A stretch of 10,426 nucleotides of DNA from NCBI GenBank assembly GCA_030040395.1, contig JASHTU010000358.1, forward strand, positions 1 through 10,426, given 5' to 3'. Made by a program: the position numbers and the translations under genes. Position 1 is the first letter of the stretch; each line of letters starts with the position of its first letter. The notes under the pieces were generated by a model. It ran no database searches. It saw only the letters and a program-made list of their open reading frames with translations, and was not told the origin of the DNA. Shown one piece after another: positions 1 through 6,774 of the stretch. This stretch comes from Acidobacteriaceae bacterium (lineage in GTDB: Bacteria > Acidobacteriota > Terriglobia > Terriglobales > Acidobacteriaceae).

Positions 1-251
1 GACGTGGTCGGGGCCGCCGACGTTTCGCCCATGCGCGGCCAGTTCCCCATGCCTGGCGGCCAGCCCGTATCGATGAGCAGCGTTTTGCCTTCCGGGGTGA
101 CAAACAGACTGGCCGCGCCGCCTTCCACGTCCACCACGGAGATGCGCAAATCCTTCGACGCTCGTGCCGGCCCTCCCCGGGAGTCGGCCTTGGCCGGGAT
201 CAAAAGCGCCACTGCAAATAGAAAGGTGAGAGCGGGGTAGCGGTTGGACAA
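1..251 (-). CDS. Secreted MBL-fold (ComEC/Rec2-like) metallo-hydrolase, 5' part only
   Basis: Partial gene reading leftward off the window edge; about 83 codons are visible. Seen: a TTG start at 251-249, a short basic segment, a hydrophobic core (residues ~7-19) and an AKA signal-peptidase-type site near residue 22, indicating export. Next comes a beta-strand motif of the form LRISVVDVEGGAASLFVTPE and then LLIDTGWP, the first strands of the metallo-beta-lactamase fold in ComEC/Rec2-type hydrolases. The zinc-binding HxHxDH motif would lie beyond the left edge, so catalysis cannot be checked. The TTG is chosen because GGAGAG lies just upstream. An in-frame ATG at 302-300 would add 17 residues before the signal peptide and has no Shine-Dalgarno sequence. 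The substrate is unknown; family members range from nucleases to phosphodiesterases. I am confident of the fold class only. Confidence 0.72.
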   Translation of the reverse strand, partial: MSNRYPALTFLFAVALLIPAKADSRGGPARASKDLRISVVDVEGGAASLFVTPEGKTLLIDTGWPPGMGNWPRMGETSAAPTT

Positions 252-255
252 ATTT

Positions 256-261
256 CTCTCC
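256..261 (-). promoter_or_regulatory. Ribosome binding site deciding a TTG start
   Basis: On the minus strand the sequence GGAGAGAAAT directly precedes TTG at 251-249. The GGAG core sits 6 nt from the start codon. This is why the TTG is preferred over the ATG at 302-300, which has no purine-rich sequence at a suitable distance. Confidence 0.5.
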
Positions 262-412
262 TGTGTTTCAGGTTCGGAATGACGACCACGTGGAATTGCC
301 ATCACAAGCGGGGAGGCGCGGGCTGCCTGGGTTCGCAACGTCAGCAGTATATATAGATCGGGCCGCCATTGACACCTATGCGTTTCGCAACCCTGCCCGG
401 CGCGTGAAGATT

Positions 413-979
413 CTAATGGGCTTTATGCCGCGAACGGCTTCTCAACTGCGCCACCCGTTCCCGGCCCCGCTGCGTCACCAATTGCAGCAAATAGAAGAAC
501 ACCAGTGCGTTGACAGTGAGCAGGCTTACGCGGATCCAGGTGAGGCGCCTTAAGACTTCAATGCTCTCCCATGGCAGGAACGAGACGGTAATGATGAGAG
601 TCATATATTCGCCCCAGGCCTTTTCCAGATACAAGCCAATCCCCTCCGCCAATCCCAGACCGGCGTAGCCAAACGCCACCGCGCCGATGCGCCGAAGCAA
701 AGGATCGTTGATCAAAGACGCTTTCTCCAGCACAAAGTTGACCAGGCGCGACTCGGGATTGAAGCGTAGGTGATCGGCCAATGCGGCCAGCTCATCCCCC
801 ACGTCTTTGTGGAGCAGGTGCCGCGCTCCCAGCCCGATGGCGATGAACAGGAGCGCCTGGGCCAGCTTGAAAGCCGCAATCAGCACCAGCCATCGGTTGT
901 GTCGCCGGCGGGGCCGCGGCTGGTGAAGGGGCCGCGGAGGGATTTCGGTTTTGAGTCGGGAATGAGCCACCTGCTTCAT
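413..979 (-). CDS. DUF2127 family integral membrane protein
   Basis: A 188-residue membrane protein of unknown function. Seen: a basic, proline/arginine-rich cytoplasmic N-terminus (residues 1-29). Hydrophobic segments follow at about 30-51, 97-117, 125-137 and 149-168, and the tail from 171 onward is strongly basic (RGRER...RSRSRHK). Between the first two segments lies a soluble stretch (52-96) with the L.F.PESR pattern. The arrangement of an Arg-rich start, an 'AxFKLxxAxLF' first helix, and a second helix with a 'GYAGLGLAEGIGLYLEKAWGEY' type core matches DUF2127, a small four-helix family common in acidobacteria and proteobacteria. The ATG at 979-977 lacks a convincing Shine-Dalgarno sequence, but no other start keeps the first helix. 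It lies 161 bp upstream of, and co-oriented with, the exported hydrolase gene, and divergently from the pyrimidine operon. I see no functional link to that operon. Confidence 0.8.
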   Translation of the reverse strand: MKQVAHSRLKTEIPPRPLHQPRPRRRHNRWLVLIAAFKLAQALLFIAIGLGARHLLHKDVGDELAALADHLRFNPESRLVNFVLEKASLINDPLLRRIGAVAFGYAGLGLAEGIGLYLEKAWGEYMTLIITVSFLPWESIEVLRRLTWIRVSLLTVNALVFFYLLQLVTQRGRERVAQLRSRSRHKAH

Positions 980-1172
980 ACGTTAATTGATTTGACTTTC
1001 CACCGCCTTCCCTCCGGCGCATTCGGGCTGCCGGCCTGCGTGGCGAGATTGGGTTACAATGGGGACTCCAATGCCGGTCAGGCCCCTCCTCTTTGTCAGG
1101 AAAGGCGCATTCAATGCCGCCGGAAGGCGATCCTGCTCGGCAGTCTCCAAGCGCCGGTACCAGGAGCGAACG
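980..1172. promoter_or_regulatory. Divergent control region between the DUF2127 gene and the pyrimidine operon
   Basis: This is the only large non-coding gap ahead of the six-gene operon, so it probably holds the operon promoter and any operator. Seen: a TACAAT hexamer at 1055-1060 that could serve as a sigma70-type -10 element, leaving a leader of roughly 105 nt. No good -35 lies 16-18 nt upstream of it. A TTGACT at 992-997 has no -10 at the correct distance. No clear dyad operator or riboswitch fold was recognised. The assignment is inferred from gene orientation. Confidence 0.35.
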
Positions 1173-2534
1173 ATGGAACCGCAAGCAATCGACATCGGGA
1201 TGGCGCTTGCAGAACAGTTTCCCCCTTTGAGCGCCCATGCGGCCGCCGTCGAGGCCGACCGTTGTTTGTACTGCTACGACGCTCCCTGCACCCACGCCTG
1301 CCCGACGCATATCGACATTCCACGCTTCATCAAGAAGATCGCCACCCGCAACCTGCGCGGTTCGGCCCAGACCATCTTCGCTGCGAATCTTCTCGGCGCC
1401 ACCTGCGCGCGCGTCTGTCCGGTGCAGGAATTGTGCGAAGGCGCGTGCGTCCTCGGCGCCGATCACAAGCCTATCGCCATCGGCCGCCTGCAACGCTACG
1501 CCATGGACTACGCCCAGGGCCACGGTGTTCGTCCCGCCGTCGAAGCCACACCTAAGGGCCGACCCATCGCGGTCATCGGCGCGGGGCCGGCAGGGCTCTC
1601 CTGCGCCGGCGAACTGGCGAAATGGGGCCATGCCGTCACCATTTTTGAAAAGCGTGAGCTTCCCGGTGGACTATCCACCTACGGCATCATCGCGCTACGC
1701 GAGCCGACCGCGGTTGCTCTCGAAGAAACGCGCATGATCGAATCGTTGGGCGTCAAAATCGAGACCGGCGTCGAGTTTGGCAGAGATCTCTCGCTCGCCG
1801 CAGTCCGGGCGGAGTTCGATGCGCTGGTGCTCAGCGCCGGCCTGGGCCGCACGCCGCGCCTCGCCATTCCGGGCGAAGAAGCAATTCTCGACGGTCTTGC
1901 GTTCATTGAAGCCAGCAAAATCGACCCCAAGAGCCTCCACATCGGCCGCAATGTCATCGTGATCGGAGCGGGCAACACCGCTATTGACTGCGCCACCATC
2001 GCCATCCGCCTCGGCGCCGAACGCGTCACCATGGTCTACCGCCGCAACGAGCGCGAGATGAGCTGTTATGCGCACGAGTACGATTTCGCCCGCAGAGAGG
2101 GGATCGAGTTCCGCTTCCTCAGCCAGCCCAAGCGGGTGCTGATTGAGAACCGCGCGCCCCTTGGCCTCGAGTGCTTGCGCGTCCAGCTCGGCGCGCCCGA
2201 CGCTTCGGGCCGTCCATCCCCCGCGCTGGTTCCGGGCTCGGAGTTTGTCCTTCCCGCCGATCAAATCGTCAAGGCCGTCGGTCAGGAGCGGCCCGCATTG
2301 GCCGCGCTCCTTGGTCTCAAGACCAGCAAGGGCTTCATCGCTGTGGATCCGGATTTCAGAACCAGCCTCGACGGGGTCTACGCCATCGGCGACTGCATCC
2401 GCGCCTCCGGCGCCGCCTCCACGGTGATGGCCGTCGAGGACGGCAAACTGGCCGCCGCAGCCATCCATCGGCAGCTAGCGGAGTCTGGCTCGCGTGCGTG
2501 GGGTGATGAACCCACCGCGGCGGAGGTGAGATAG
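1173..2534 (+). CDS. preT: NAD(P)-dependent dihydropyrimidine dehydrogenase, PreT (electron-input) subunit
   Basis: A 453-residue flavoprotein that takes electrons from NAD(P)H via FAD and passes them through iron-sulfur clusters to PreA for reduction of uracil or thymine. Seen: an N-terminal GltD-like Fe-S domain with Cys31, 34, 39, 43 and Cys78, 82, 88, 92. The FAD-binding VIGAGPAG motif is at 134-141, followed by a conserved GGLSTYGI segment (165-172). A second dinucleotide fold, VIVIGAGNTAID, is at 261-272 with YRR at 289-291. The C-terminal FAD motif GVYAIGDC is at 401-408. In mammalian dihydropyrimidine dehydrogenase one N-terminal cluster has a Gln ligand; the similar IGRLQRYA segment here (Gln107) suggests the same arrangement. 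The ATG at 1173 follows AGGAG at 1162-1166, 6 nt away. An upstream in-frame ATG (1059) would add 38 poorly conserved-looking residues. First gene of the operon; preA begins 2 nt after its stop. Related GltD/AegA proteins are the alternative, but the adjacent preA settles the call. Confidence 0.92.
   Translation: MEPQAIDIGMALAEQFPPLSAHAAAVEADRCLYCYDAPCTHACPTHIDIPRFIKKIATRNLRGSAQTIFAANLLGATCARVCPVQELCEGACVLGADHKPIAIGRLQRYAMDYAQGHGVRPAVEATPKGRPIAVIGAGPAGLSCAGELAKWGHAVTIFEKRELPGGLSTYGIIALREPTAVALEETRMIESLGVKIETGVEFGRDLSLAAVRAEFDALVLSAGLGRTPRLAIPGEEAILDGLAFIEASKIDPKSLHIGRNVIVIGAGNTAIDCATIAIRLGAERVTMVYRRNEREMSCYAHEYDFARREGIEFRFLSQPKRVLIENRAPLGLECLRVQLGAPDASGRPSPALVPGSEFVLPADQIVKAVGQERPALAALLGLKTSKGFIAVDPDFRTSLDGVYAIGDCIRASGAASTVMAVEDGKLAAAAIHRQLAESGSRAWGDEPTAAEVR
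2522..2529 (+). promoter_or_regulatory. Strong Shine-Dalgarno sequence for preA inside the end of preT
   Basis: GGAGGTGA is an unusually full match to the 16S anti-Shine-Dalgarno sequence. It lies within the last codons of preT, 7 nt before the preA ATG at 2537. With the 2-nt intercistronic gap it indicates coupled, high-level translation of the two partner subunits. Confidence 0.6.
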
Positions 2535-2536
2535 CC

Positions 2537-3922
2537 ATGGCGGATCTTCGCATCGACTTTGCCGGCATCCGGTCGCCCAATCCCTTCTGGCTCGCCTCCG
2601 CACCGCCCACCAACTCCGGCGCGCAAATTCATCGCGCCTTTGAATCCGGATGGGGCGGCGCGGTCTGGAAGACCATCGGCGCTCCGGTGCTCAACGTTTC
2701 TAACCGCTACGGCGCCTGGGGCTACGGTCACCAGCGCATGTTGGCCATTAATAATGTCGAGCTCATCTCCGACCGCCCCCTCGAAACCAACTTGCGCGAA
2801 ATTGCCGAAGTCAAGCGCGCCTGGCCCGATCGCGCCGTCGTCGTCTCCGCCATGGTCGAATCAAAGCCCGAAGCCTGGCGCGACATCGTCTGCCGCATTG
2901 AAGACACCGGCGCCGACGGCATCGAGCTCAACTACGGCTGCCCCCACGGCATGAGCGAACGCGGCATGGGAGCGGCCGTGGGCCAAGCGCCCGAGTACTG
3001 TGAATTGATTACGCGCTGGGTCATGGAAGCCGCGACCATCCCCGTCATCGTCAAGCTCACGCCCAACGTCACTGACATCGTGCCGCCCGCCCGCGCCGCC
3101 CTTGCTGCGGGAGCCAACGCGCTCTCCCTCATCAACACCATCAACTCCATTGTCGGCGTCGACCTCGACACCTTCGAACTCACGCCCAACATCGCCGGCA
3201 AAGGCGGTCACGGCGGCTACGCCGGCCCCGCCGTCAAGCCCATCGCCCTCAACATGCTGGCCGCGCTCGGCTCCGATGAGGTCATCGCCAAAGCCGGCCT
3301 TCCCCTCTCCGGCATGGGCGGCATCGCCACCTGGCAGGACGCCGCGGAATTCCTGCTCCTCGGCGCTTCCAGCCTCCAGGTCTGCACGGCGGTCATGCAT
3401 TACGGCTACCGCATCGTCGAAGACCTGTGCGACGGGCTCTCCAACTGGATGAACGAGAAAGGCTTCAAAACCATCGCCGAAGTCACCGGCCGCAGCCTGC
3501 ACCGGGTTTCCGATTTCAAGGACCTCGATCTCTCTTATCGCGCCGTGGCGCGCATCGACGTCGAAAAGTGCATCAAGTGCAACCTTTGCTACGTGGCTTG
3601 CAACGACACCGCGCACCAGTGCATCGACCTGATTAGCCGCGATGGCGCGGTGGTCCAGCCCTACGCTTACGACGCGCGCTCCAACGGCAAACACGACGCT
3701 ATCGCCACGCGACCCCAGCCCACGGTCCGCGAAGAGGATTGCGTCGGCTGCCGGCTCTGTTATAACGTTTGCCCGGTGGACAACTGCATCCAAATGGTCG
3801 AGCTGCCCTCAAGCCGCAGCGCCGTCACCTGGAGCGAGCTTGCCGAAAAACACACGCAGGTGACGGAAGACTGGGAAACCATGAAGGCCTATCGCGAGCG
3901 GGTGGGTATCCGTATTCACTGA
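2537..3922 (+). CDS. preA: NAD(P)-dependent dihydropyrimidine dehydrogenase, PreA (catalytic) subunit
   Basis: A 461-residue subunit that binds FMN and the pyrimidine and catalyses reduction of uracil to dihydrouracil, or thymine to dihydrothymine, as a complex with PreT. Seen: a dihydroorotate-dehydrogenase-like TIM barrel (about 1-320) starting with SPNPFWLASAPPTNS. FMN/substrate motifs are VWKT (Lys45), ELNYGCPHG (130-138), VKLTPN (Lys173), SLINTIN (197-203) and SGMGGI (258-263). The C-terminal 2x[4Fe-4S] ferredoxin domain has Cys345, 348, 351, 355 and Cys402, 405, 408, 412. The architecture and length match bacterial PreA and the C-terminal half of eukaryotic dihydropyrimidine dehydrogenase. 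Oddity: where the mammalian enzyme has its catalytic cysteine in a GMGLACGQ loop, this protein reads GMGAAVGQ, with Val148. That may be normal for bacterial PreA; see findings. The start is fixed by GGAGGTGA 7 nt upstream. The gap to the next gene is 49 nt. Confidence 0.94.
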   Translation: MADLRIDFAGIRSPNPFWLASAPPTNSGAQIHRAFESGWGGAVWKTIGAPVLNVSNRYGAWGYGHQRMLAINNVELISDRPLETNLREIAEVKRAWPDRAVVVSAMVESKPEAWRDIVCRIEDTGADGIELNYGCPHGMSERGMGAAVGQAPEYCELITRWVMEAATIPVIVKLTPNVTDIVPPARAALAAGANALSLINTINSIVGVDLDTFELTPNIAGKGGHGGYAGPAVKPIALNMLAALGSDEVIAKAGLPLSGMGGIATWQDAAEFLLLGASSLQVCTAVMHYGYRIVEDLCDGLSNWMNEKGFKTIAEVTGRSLHRVSDFKDLDLSYRAVARIDVEKCIKCNLCYVACNDTAHQCIDLISRDGAVVQPYAYDARSNGKHDAIATRPQPTVREEDCVGCRLCYNVCPVDNCIQMVELPSSRSAVTWSELAEKHTQVTEDWETMKAYRERVGIRIH

Positions 3923-3971
3923 AGCAGCTCCGGCATCGCCGCGGGCTGCGCGCCGAAAGGAGAACGTCGCC

Positions 3972-5381
3972 ATGGGTTTGCTGATCAAAGGCGGCGAGAT
4001 CGTGACCGCCGATACCCGCATGCGCGGCGATATTTTGATCGAAGACGAAGCGATTCTTGGCGTCGGTCCCCGGCTCGCCGCCCCGCCGGAAACCGAAGTC
4101 ATCGACGCCACGGGCAAACTGGTCTTTCCCGGCTTCATCGATCCGCACGTCCACATTCACCTCCCTTTCATGTCCACCTTCGCCAAAGACACCCACGCCA
4201 CCGCCAGCAAGGCCGCGCTCATTGGCGGGACCACGACATTCATTGAGATGGTTTGCCCCTCGCGCAACGAGGACGCCCTCAACGGCTACCATATCTGGAA
4301 AGAACGAGCCGGGGGCGCCAGCGCCTGCGATTACACATTTCACATGGCCGTCACGCATTACGACGCCAGGACCGAAGCCCAGCTCCGCGAAATTGTCGCC
4401 GATGGAACTACTTCCTTCAAAATCTTCCTCGCCTACAAAAACTTCTTCGGCGTCACCGATGAAGAGTTGTTCCACACCCTCAAGCTGGCTGCCGAACTCG
4501 GGGTTATCACCACGGCGCACTGCGAAAATGCCGAGCTTGTCGGCCAGTTGCAGCAACAGCTTCTTGCGGAAGGCAAAACAGGCCCGGAGTGGCACGAGCC
4601 CAGCCGTCCCGAGTCGGTCGAAGCCGAAGGCACAGGCCGATTCGCCACTTTTCTTGAGACCACCGGCGCCACCGGCTACGTCGTCCATCTATCTTGCGCG
4701 CCGGCCCTGCGCGCGGCCGTGGAAGCCAAGCTACGCGGCGTCAAAATTCACGTCGAGTCCGTGCTGCCGCATTTTCTGCTCGACAAGACTTGCGCTGAGC
4801 GTGCCGGCGTCGAGGGCATGAAGTACATCATGTCGCCGCCCTTGCGCCAAGAGCGCAACCTGGCCGTGCTGTGGCGCGCCCTGCAGGCGGGGATAATCGA
4901 CACCGTCGGCACCGACCACTGCCCCTTCGACACGGAGCAAAAGCTGCTCGGCGCTAAAGCCTTTACCCAAATCCCCAACGGCATTCCTGGAATCGAAGAT
5001 CGCGTCAACCTGATGTACACCTATGGCGTCAAGCGCGGGCAACTCGACATCCATCGCTTTGTCGATGCTCTGAGCACCCGTCCAGCCAAGCTCTTCGGTC
5101 TGTTCCCCCGCAAGGGCGCCATCGTCGCCGGCGCTGACGCCGATCTCGTCGTCTACGACCCGGACTACCGCGGCGCCGTTTCCGTCCGCACCCAGCATGT
5201 CAACAATAATTACAACGCCTTCGAGGGCTTCTCCATCGAGGGCCGTCCCTCGGTTGTCACCGTGCGCGGCAAGGTGCAGGTGCGCGATGGAGAGTTTGTG
5301 GGCGAACCCAACCGCGGCCGCTTCCTGCGCCGCACACCGCAATACGCCGAGGCCCACGAGGAGGCCGTCTATGCCGCCTGA
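3972..5381 (+). CDS. hydA: Dihydropyrimidinase (D-hydantoinase-type cyclic amidohydrolase)
   Basis: A 469-residue cytosolic binuclear-zinc amidohydrolase that opens dihydrouracil or dihydrothymine to N-carbamoyl-beta-alanine or N-carbamoyl-3-aminoisobutyrate. Seen: an N-terminal beta-sandwich strand set (1-50), then the metal site. DPHVH gives His59 and His61. TSFK gives Lys150, expected to be carboxylated and to bridge the metals. Tyr155 of LAYK matches the conserved catalytic tyrosine. TAHCEN gives His183, VVHLSC gives His239 and GTDHCPF gives Asp315. The C-terminal sandwich returns with DADLVVYDPD (388-397). All ligands are present, so the enzyme should be active. AAGGAG at 3957-3962 lies 9 nt before the ATG. 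The tail overlaps the next gene by 11 nt. Allantoinase and D-hydantoinases share the fold; the preTA neighbours and the family-typical length favour dihydropyrimidinase. Regulation appears to be through the shared operon. Confidence 0.92.
   Translation: MGLLIKGGEIVTADTRMRGDILIEDEAILGVGPRLAAPPETEVIDATGKLVFPGFIDPHVHIHLPFMSTFAKDTHATASKAALIGGTTTFIEMVCPSRNEDALNGYHIWKERAGGASACDYTFHMAVTHYDARTEAQLREIVADGTTSFKIFLAYKNFFGVTDEELFHTLKLAAELGVITTAHCENAELVGQLQQQLLAEGKTGPEWHEPSRPESVEAEGTGRFATFLETTGATGYVVHLSCAPALRAAVEAKLRGVKIHVESVLPHFLLDKTCAERAGVEGMKYIMSPPLRQERNLAVLWRALQAGIIDTVGTDHCPFDTEQKLLGAKAFTQIPNGIPGIEDRVNLMYTYGVKRGQLDIHRFVDALSTRPAKLFGLFPRKGAIVAGADADLVVYDPDYRGAVSVRTQHVNNNYNAFEGFSIEGRPSVVTVRGKVQVRDGEFVGEPNRGRFLRRTPQYAEAHEEAVYAA
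5358..5364 (+). promoter_or_regulatory. Ribosome binding site fixing an overlapping start
   Basis: GAGGAGG lies inside the last codons of the dihydropyrimidinase gene, 6 nt before the ATG at 5371. It supports this start over the in-frame ATG at 5197, which would run deep into the upstream gene. It also implies translational coupling across the 11-nt overlap. Confidence 0.55.
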
Positions 5382-6660
5382 AGCGAATGTTGATGCGCGC
5401 AGTGACGCGAGCATCCCTGCGGGTCTTGGCGCGCGCGGCGCCATCGATCTCCTGAAGGAACTGCGGGCGCTCACCTCCGACGAGAATGGCGCGCAGCGGC
5501 TGGCCTGGAGTCCGGTCTGGTTGAAGGCGCGTGAGTGGTTCCAAACCAAGTTGCGCACGCTGCCCGTCGAACATCTCTACGACGACGCCGGCAACAGTTG
5601 GTCAACCCTCGCGGGCCGTTCGGAAAAAGCTCTGATCCTCGGCAGCCACTTGGACTCCGTCCCTAACGGTGGTTGGCTCGACGGCGCTCTCGGCGTGCTC
5701 GGGGCGTTTGCCGTGTTGCGCCGCGTTGCAGCAGAATTCGATGGCAAGCCCCCGGTCACCATCCGCCTCGTCGATTGGGCCGACGAAGAAGGAGCCCGTT
5801 TCGGGCGCAGCCTTTTCGGTTCCTCGGCTTTTGCCGGCACGCACTCCATCGAAGCCGACCGCGGCCGCACCGACGCCGGCGGTAAACGGCTTGAAGATGC
5901 GCTGGCTGACTGCGGCGTGAAAATCGACTCCATCGGCAACGCCGGACGTGAGCGCAGGAACGCCGTTGCCTATCTCGAATTGCACATCGAACAAGGGCCG
6001 GTGCTCGAGAAAATGGGCCTTCCTCTCGGAGCCGTGCTCGGCACCAAGGGCGTCGAGCGCCACTTGCTCACCTTCCACGGCCAGGAGGCGCACTCCGGTT
6101 CTACACCCATGACCACCCGCCGCGACGCCTTGGCCGCGGCGGCAAAACTCGCTCTCGAAATTCGTCCCATCGCCATGAAGCATCCCGATGCGGTTTGCAC
6201 CATAGGGAGCGTGAAGACCTTTCCCGGCATCGTCACCGCGGTCGTAGGCCGTTGCGAGGCCACCCTTGATCAGCGCGACCTCGACGCGGAAGTGCTGGCC
6301 TCGATGTATCGCGAAGCCCAGGAAAAGAGCGCGCAATTCGCAAAAGAAGAAGGATGCACCGTCGAGTGGTCGCGCATTTGGAACATCGCGCCGGAGCCGT
6401 TCCATCCGCAACTCATCACATTTTGCGAGGAGTCGATCCGCGAGATTGCCGGCCGCTCCCATCGCCTCCCCTCCGGCCCGCTGCACGACGCCGCCGAGGT
6501 CTCACGCGCCGGAATTCCCACCACCATGCTGTTTGTGCAATCGCTCCAGGGCATCAGCCATAACAAAATCGAGGACACTCGCGAAGAGCATCTGGAACTG
6601 GCCATTGCCGCGCTCGACCGCTTGGCGGCAAAAACCATGGCGTGGATCGAGGCATCCTGA
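5371..6660 (+). CDS. M20-family N-carbamoyl amidohydrolase (probable beta-ureidopropionase role)
   Basis: A 429-residue metal-dependent hydrolase of the M20 hydantoinase/carbamoylase group, which includes L-N-carbamoylases, allantoate amidohydrolases and some bacterial beta-ureidopropionases. Its likely job here is cleavage of N-carbamoyl-beta-alanine to beta-alanine, CO2 and NH3. Seen: metal ligands His93 (GSHLDSVPNGG), Asp104 (WLDGALGV), Glu139/Glu140 (WADEEGARF), His205 (LELHIEQGP) and His397 (ISHNKIEDT). The lid-domain GQEAHSGSTPM motif is at 237-247. The substrate-site PSGPLHDAAE segment (367-376) differs from the more frequent SGAGHDA form. The length is normal. The start overlaps the dihydropyrimidinase gene by 11 nt and has a good Shine-Dalgarno sequence. 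Classic eukaryotic beta-ureidopropionase is a nitrilase-fold enzyme, so this is a non-homologous replacement. Family is certain; exact substrate is inferred from the operon. Confidence 0.87.
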   Translation: MPPEANVDARSDASIPAGLGARGAIDLLKELRALTSDENGAQRLAWSPVWLKAREWFQTKLRTLPVEHLYDDAGNSWSTLAGRSEKALILGSHLDSVPNGGWLDGALGVLGAFAVLRRVAAEFDGKPPVTIRLVDWADEEGARFGRSLFGSSAFAGTHSIEADRGRTDAGGKRLEDALADCGVKIDSIGNAGRERRNAVAYLELHIEQGPVLEKMGLPLGAVLGTKGVERHLLTFHGQEAHSGSTPMTTRRDALAAAAKLALEIRPIAMKHPDAVCTIGSVKTFPGIVTAVVGRCEATLDQRDLDAEVLASMYREAQEKSAQFAKEEGCTVEWSRIWNIAPEPFHPQLITFCEESIREIAGRSHRLPSGPLHDAAEVSRAGIPTTMLFVQSLQGISHNKIEDTREEHLELAIAALDRLAAKTMAWIEAS

Positions 6661-6774
6661 AAGCGGAGTCTTGGGGCTCTCGAAGGATTGAAGATTTTCA
6701 TCTTCCCCAAGCAGCCGACCCGGCGATCCGCTTCGAACCGGTATTCTTGAATGCAGACAAGGAGTGGAGGCGAA
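6661..6774 (+). other. Intercistronic gap with a nested hairpin
   Basis: A 114-bp gap inside the operon. It contains an outer stem CTTGGG (6670-6675) / CCCAAG (6706-6711) and, stacked directly inside its right arm, an inner stem GAAGAT (6690-6695) / ATCTTC (6700-6705) with loop TTTC. The 14 nt between the two left arms (6676-6689) would be a bulge. No T-tract follows, so it is not an ordinary intrinsic terminator. An mRNA-processing or stabilising element is possible. No promoter was recognised. Confidence 0.35.

Noticed and set aside
346..355. TATATA/TATACT on the minus strand as a -10 for the exported hydrolase gene
   Set aside because: The AT-rich run is suggestive and correctly placed, but no recognisable -35 lies at standard spacing, so it was not listed as a promoter.
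369..374. Perfect TTGACA -35 hexamer on the plus strand
   Set aside because: No -10 lies 15-19 nt downstream, and the next gene on the plus strand begins 800 bp later.
256..412. Plus-strand open frame 263-553 as a small gene
   Set aside because: It runs antisense into the DUF2127 gene, has no Shine-Dalgarno sequence, and its translation resembles no known family.
770..1555. Plus-strand 261-codon open frame spanning the DUF2127 gene start, the gap and the preT start
   Set aside because: It has Arg/Pro-rich out-of-frame composition, overlaps two genes with clear family matches in other frames, and has no ribosome binding site.
2861..3793. Long minus-strand open frame opposite preA (similar ones at 1695-2468, 3825-4688, 5602-6486, 7360-8409 and 8307-9326)
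   Set aside because: These are shadows caused by high GC at third codon positions. The translations are low-complexity (rich in Gly, Ala, Asp, Val, Arg), carry no recognisable motif, and lie opposite genes with complete catalytic signatures.
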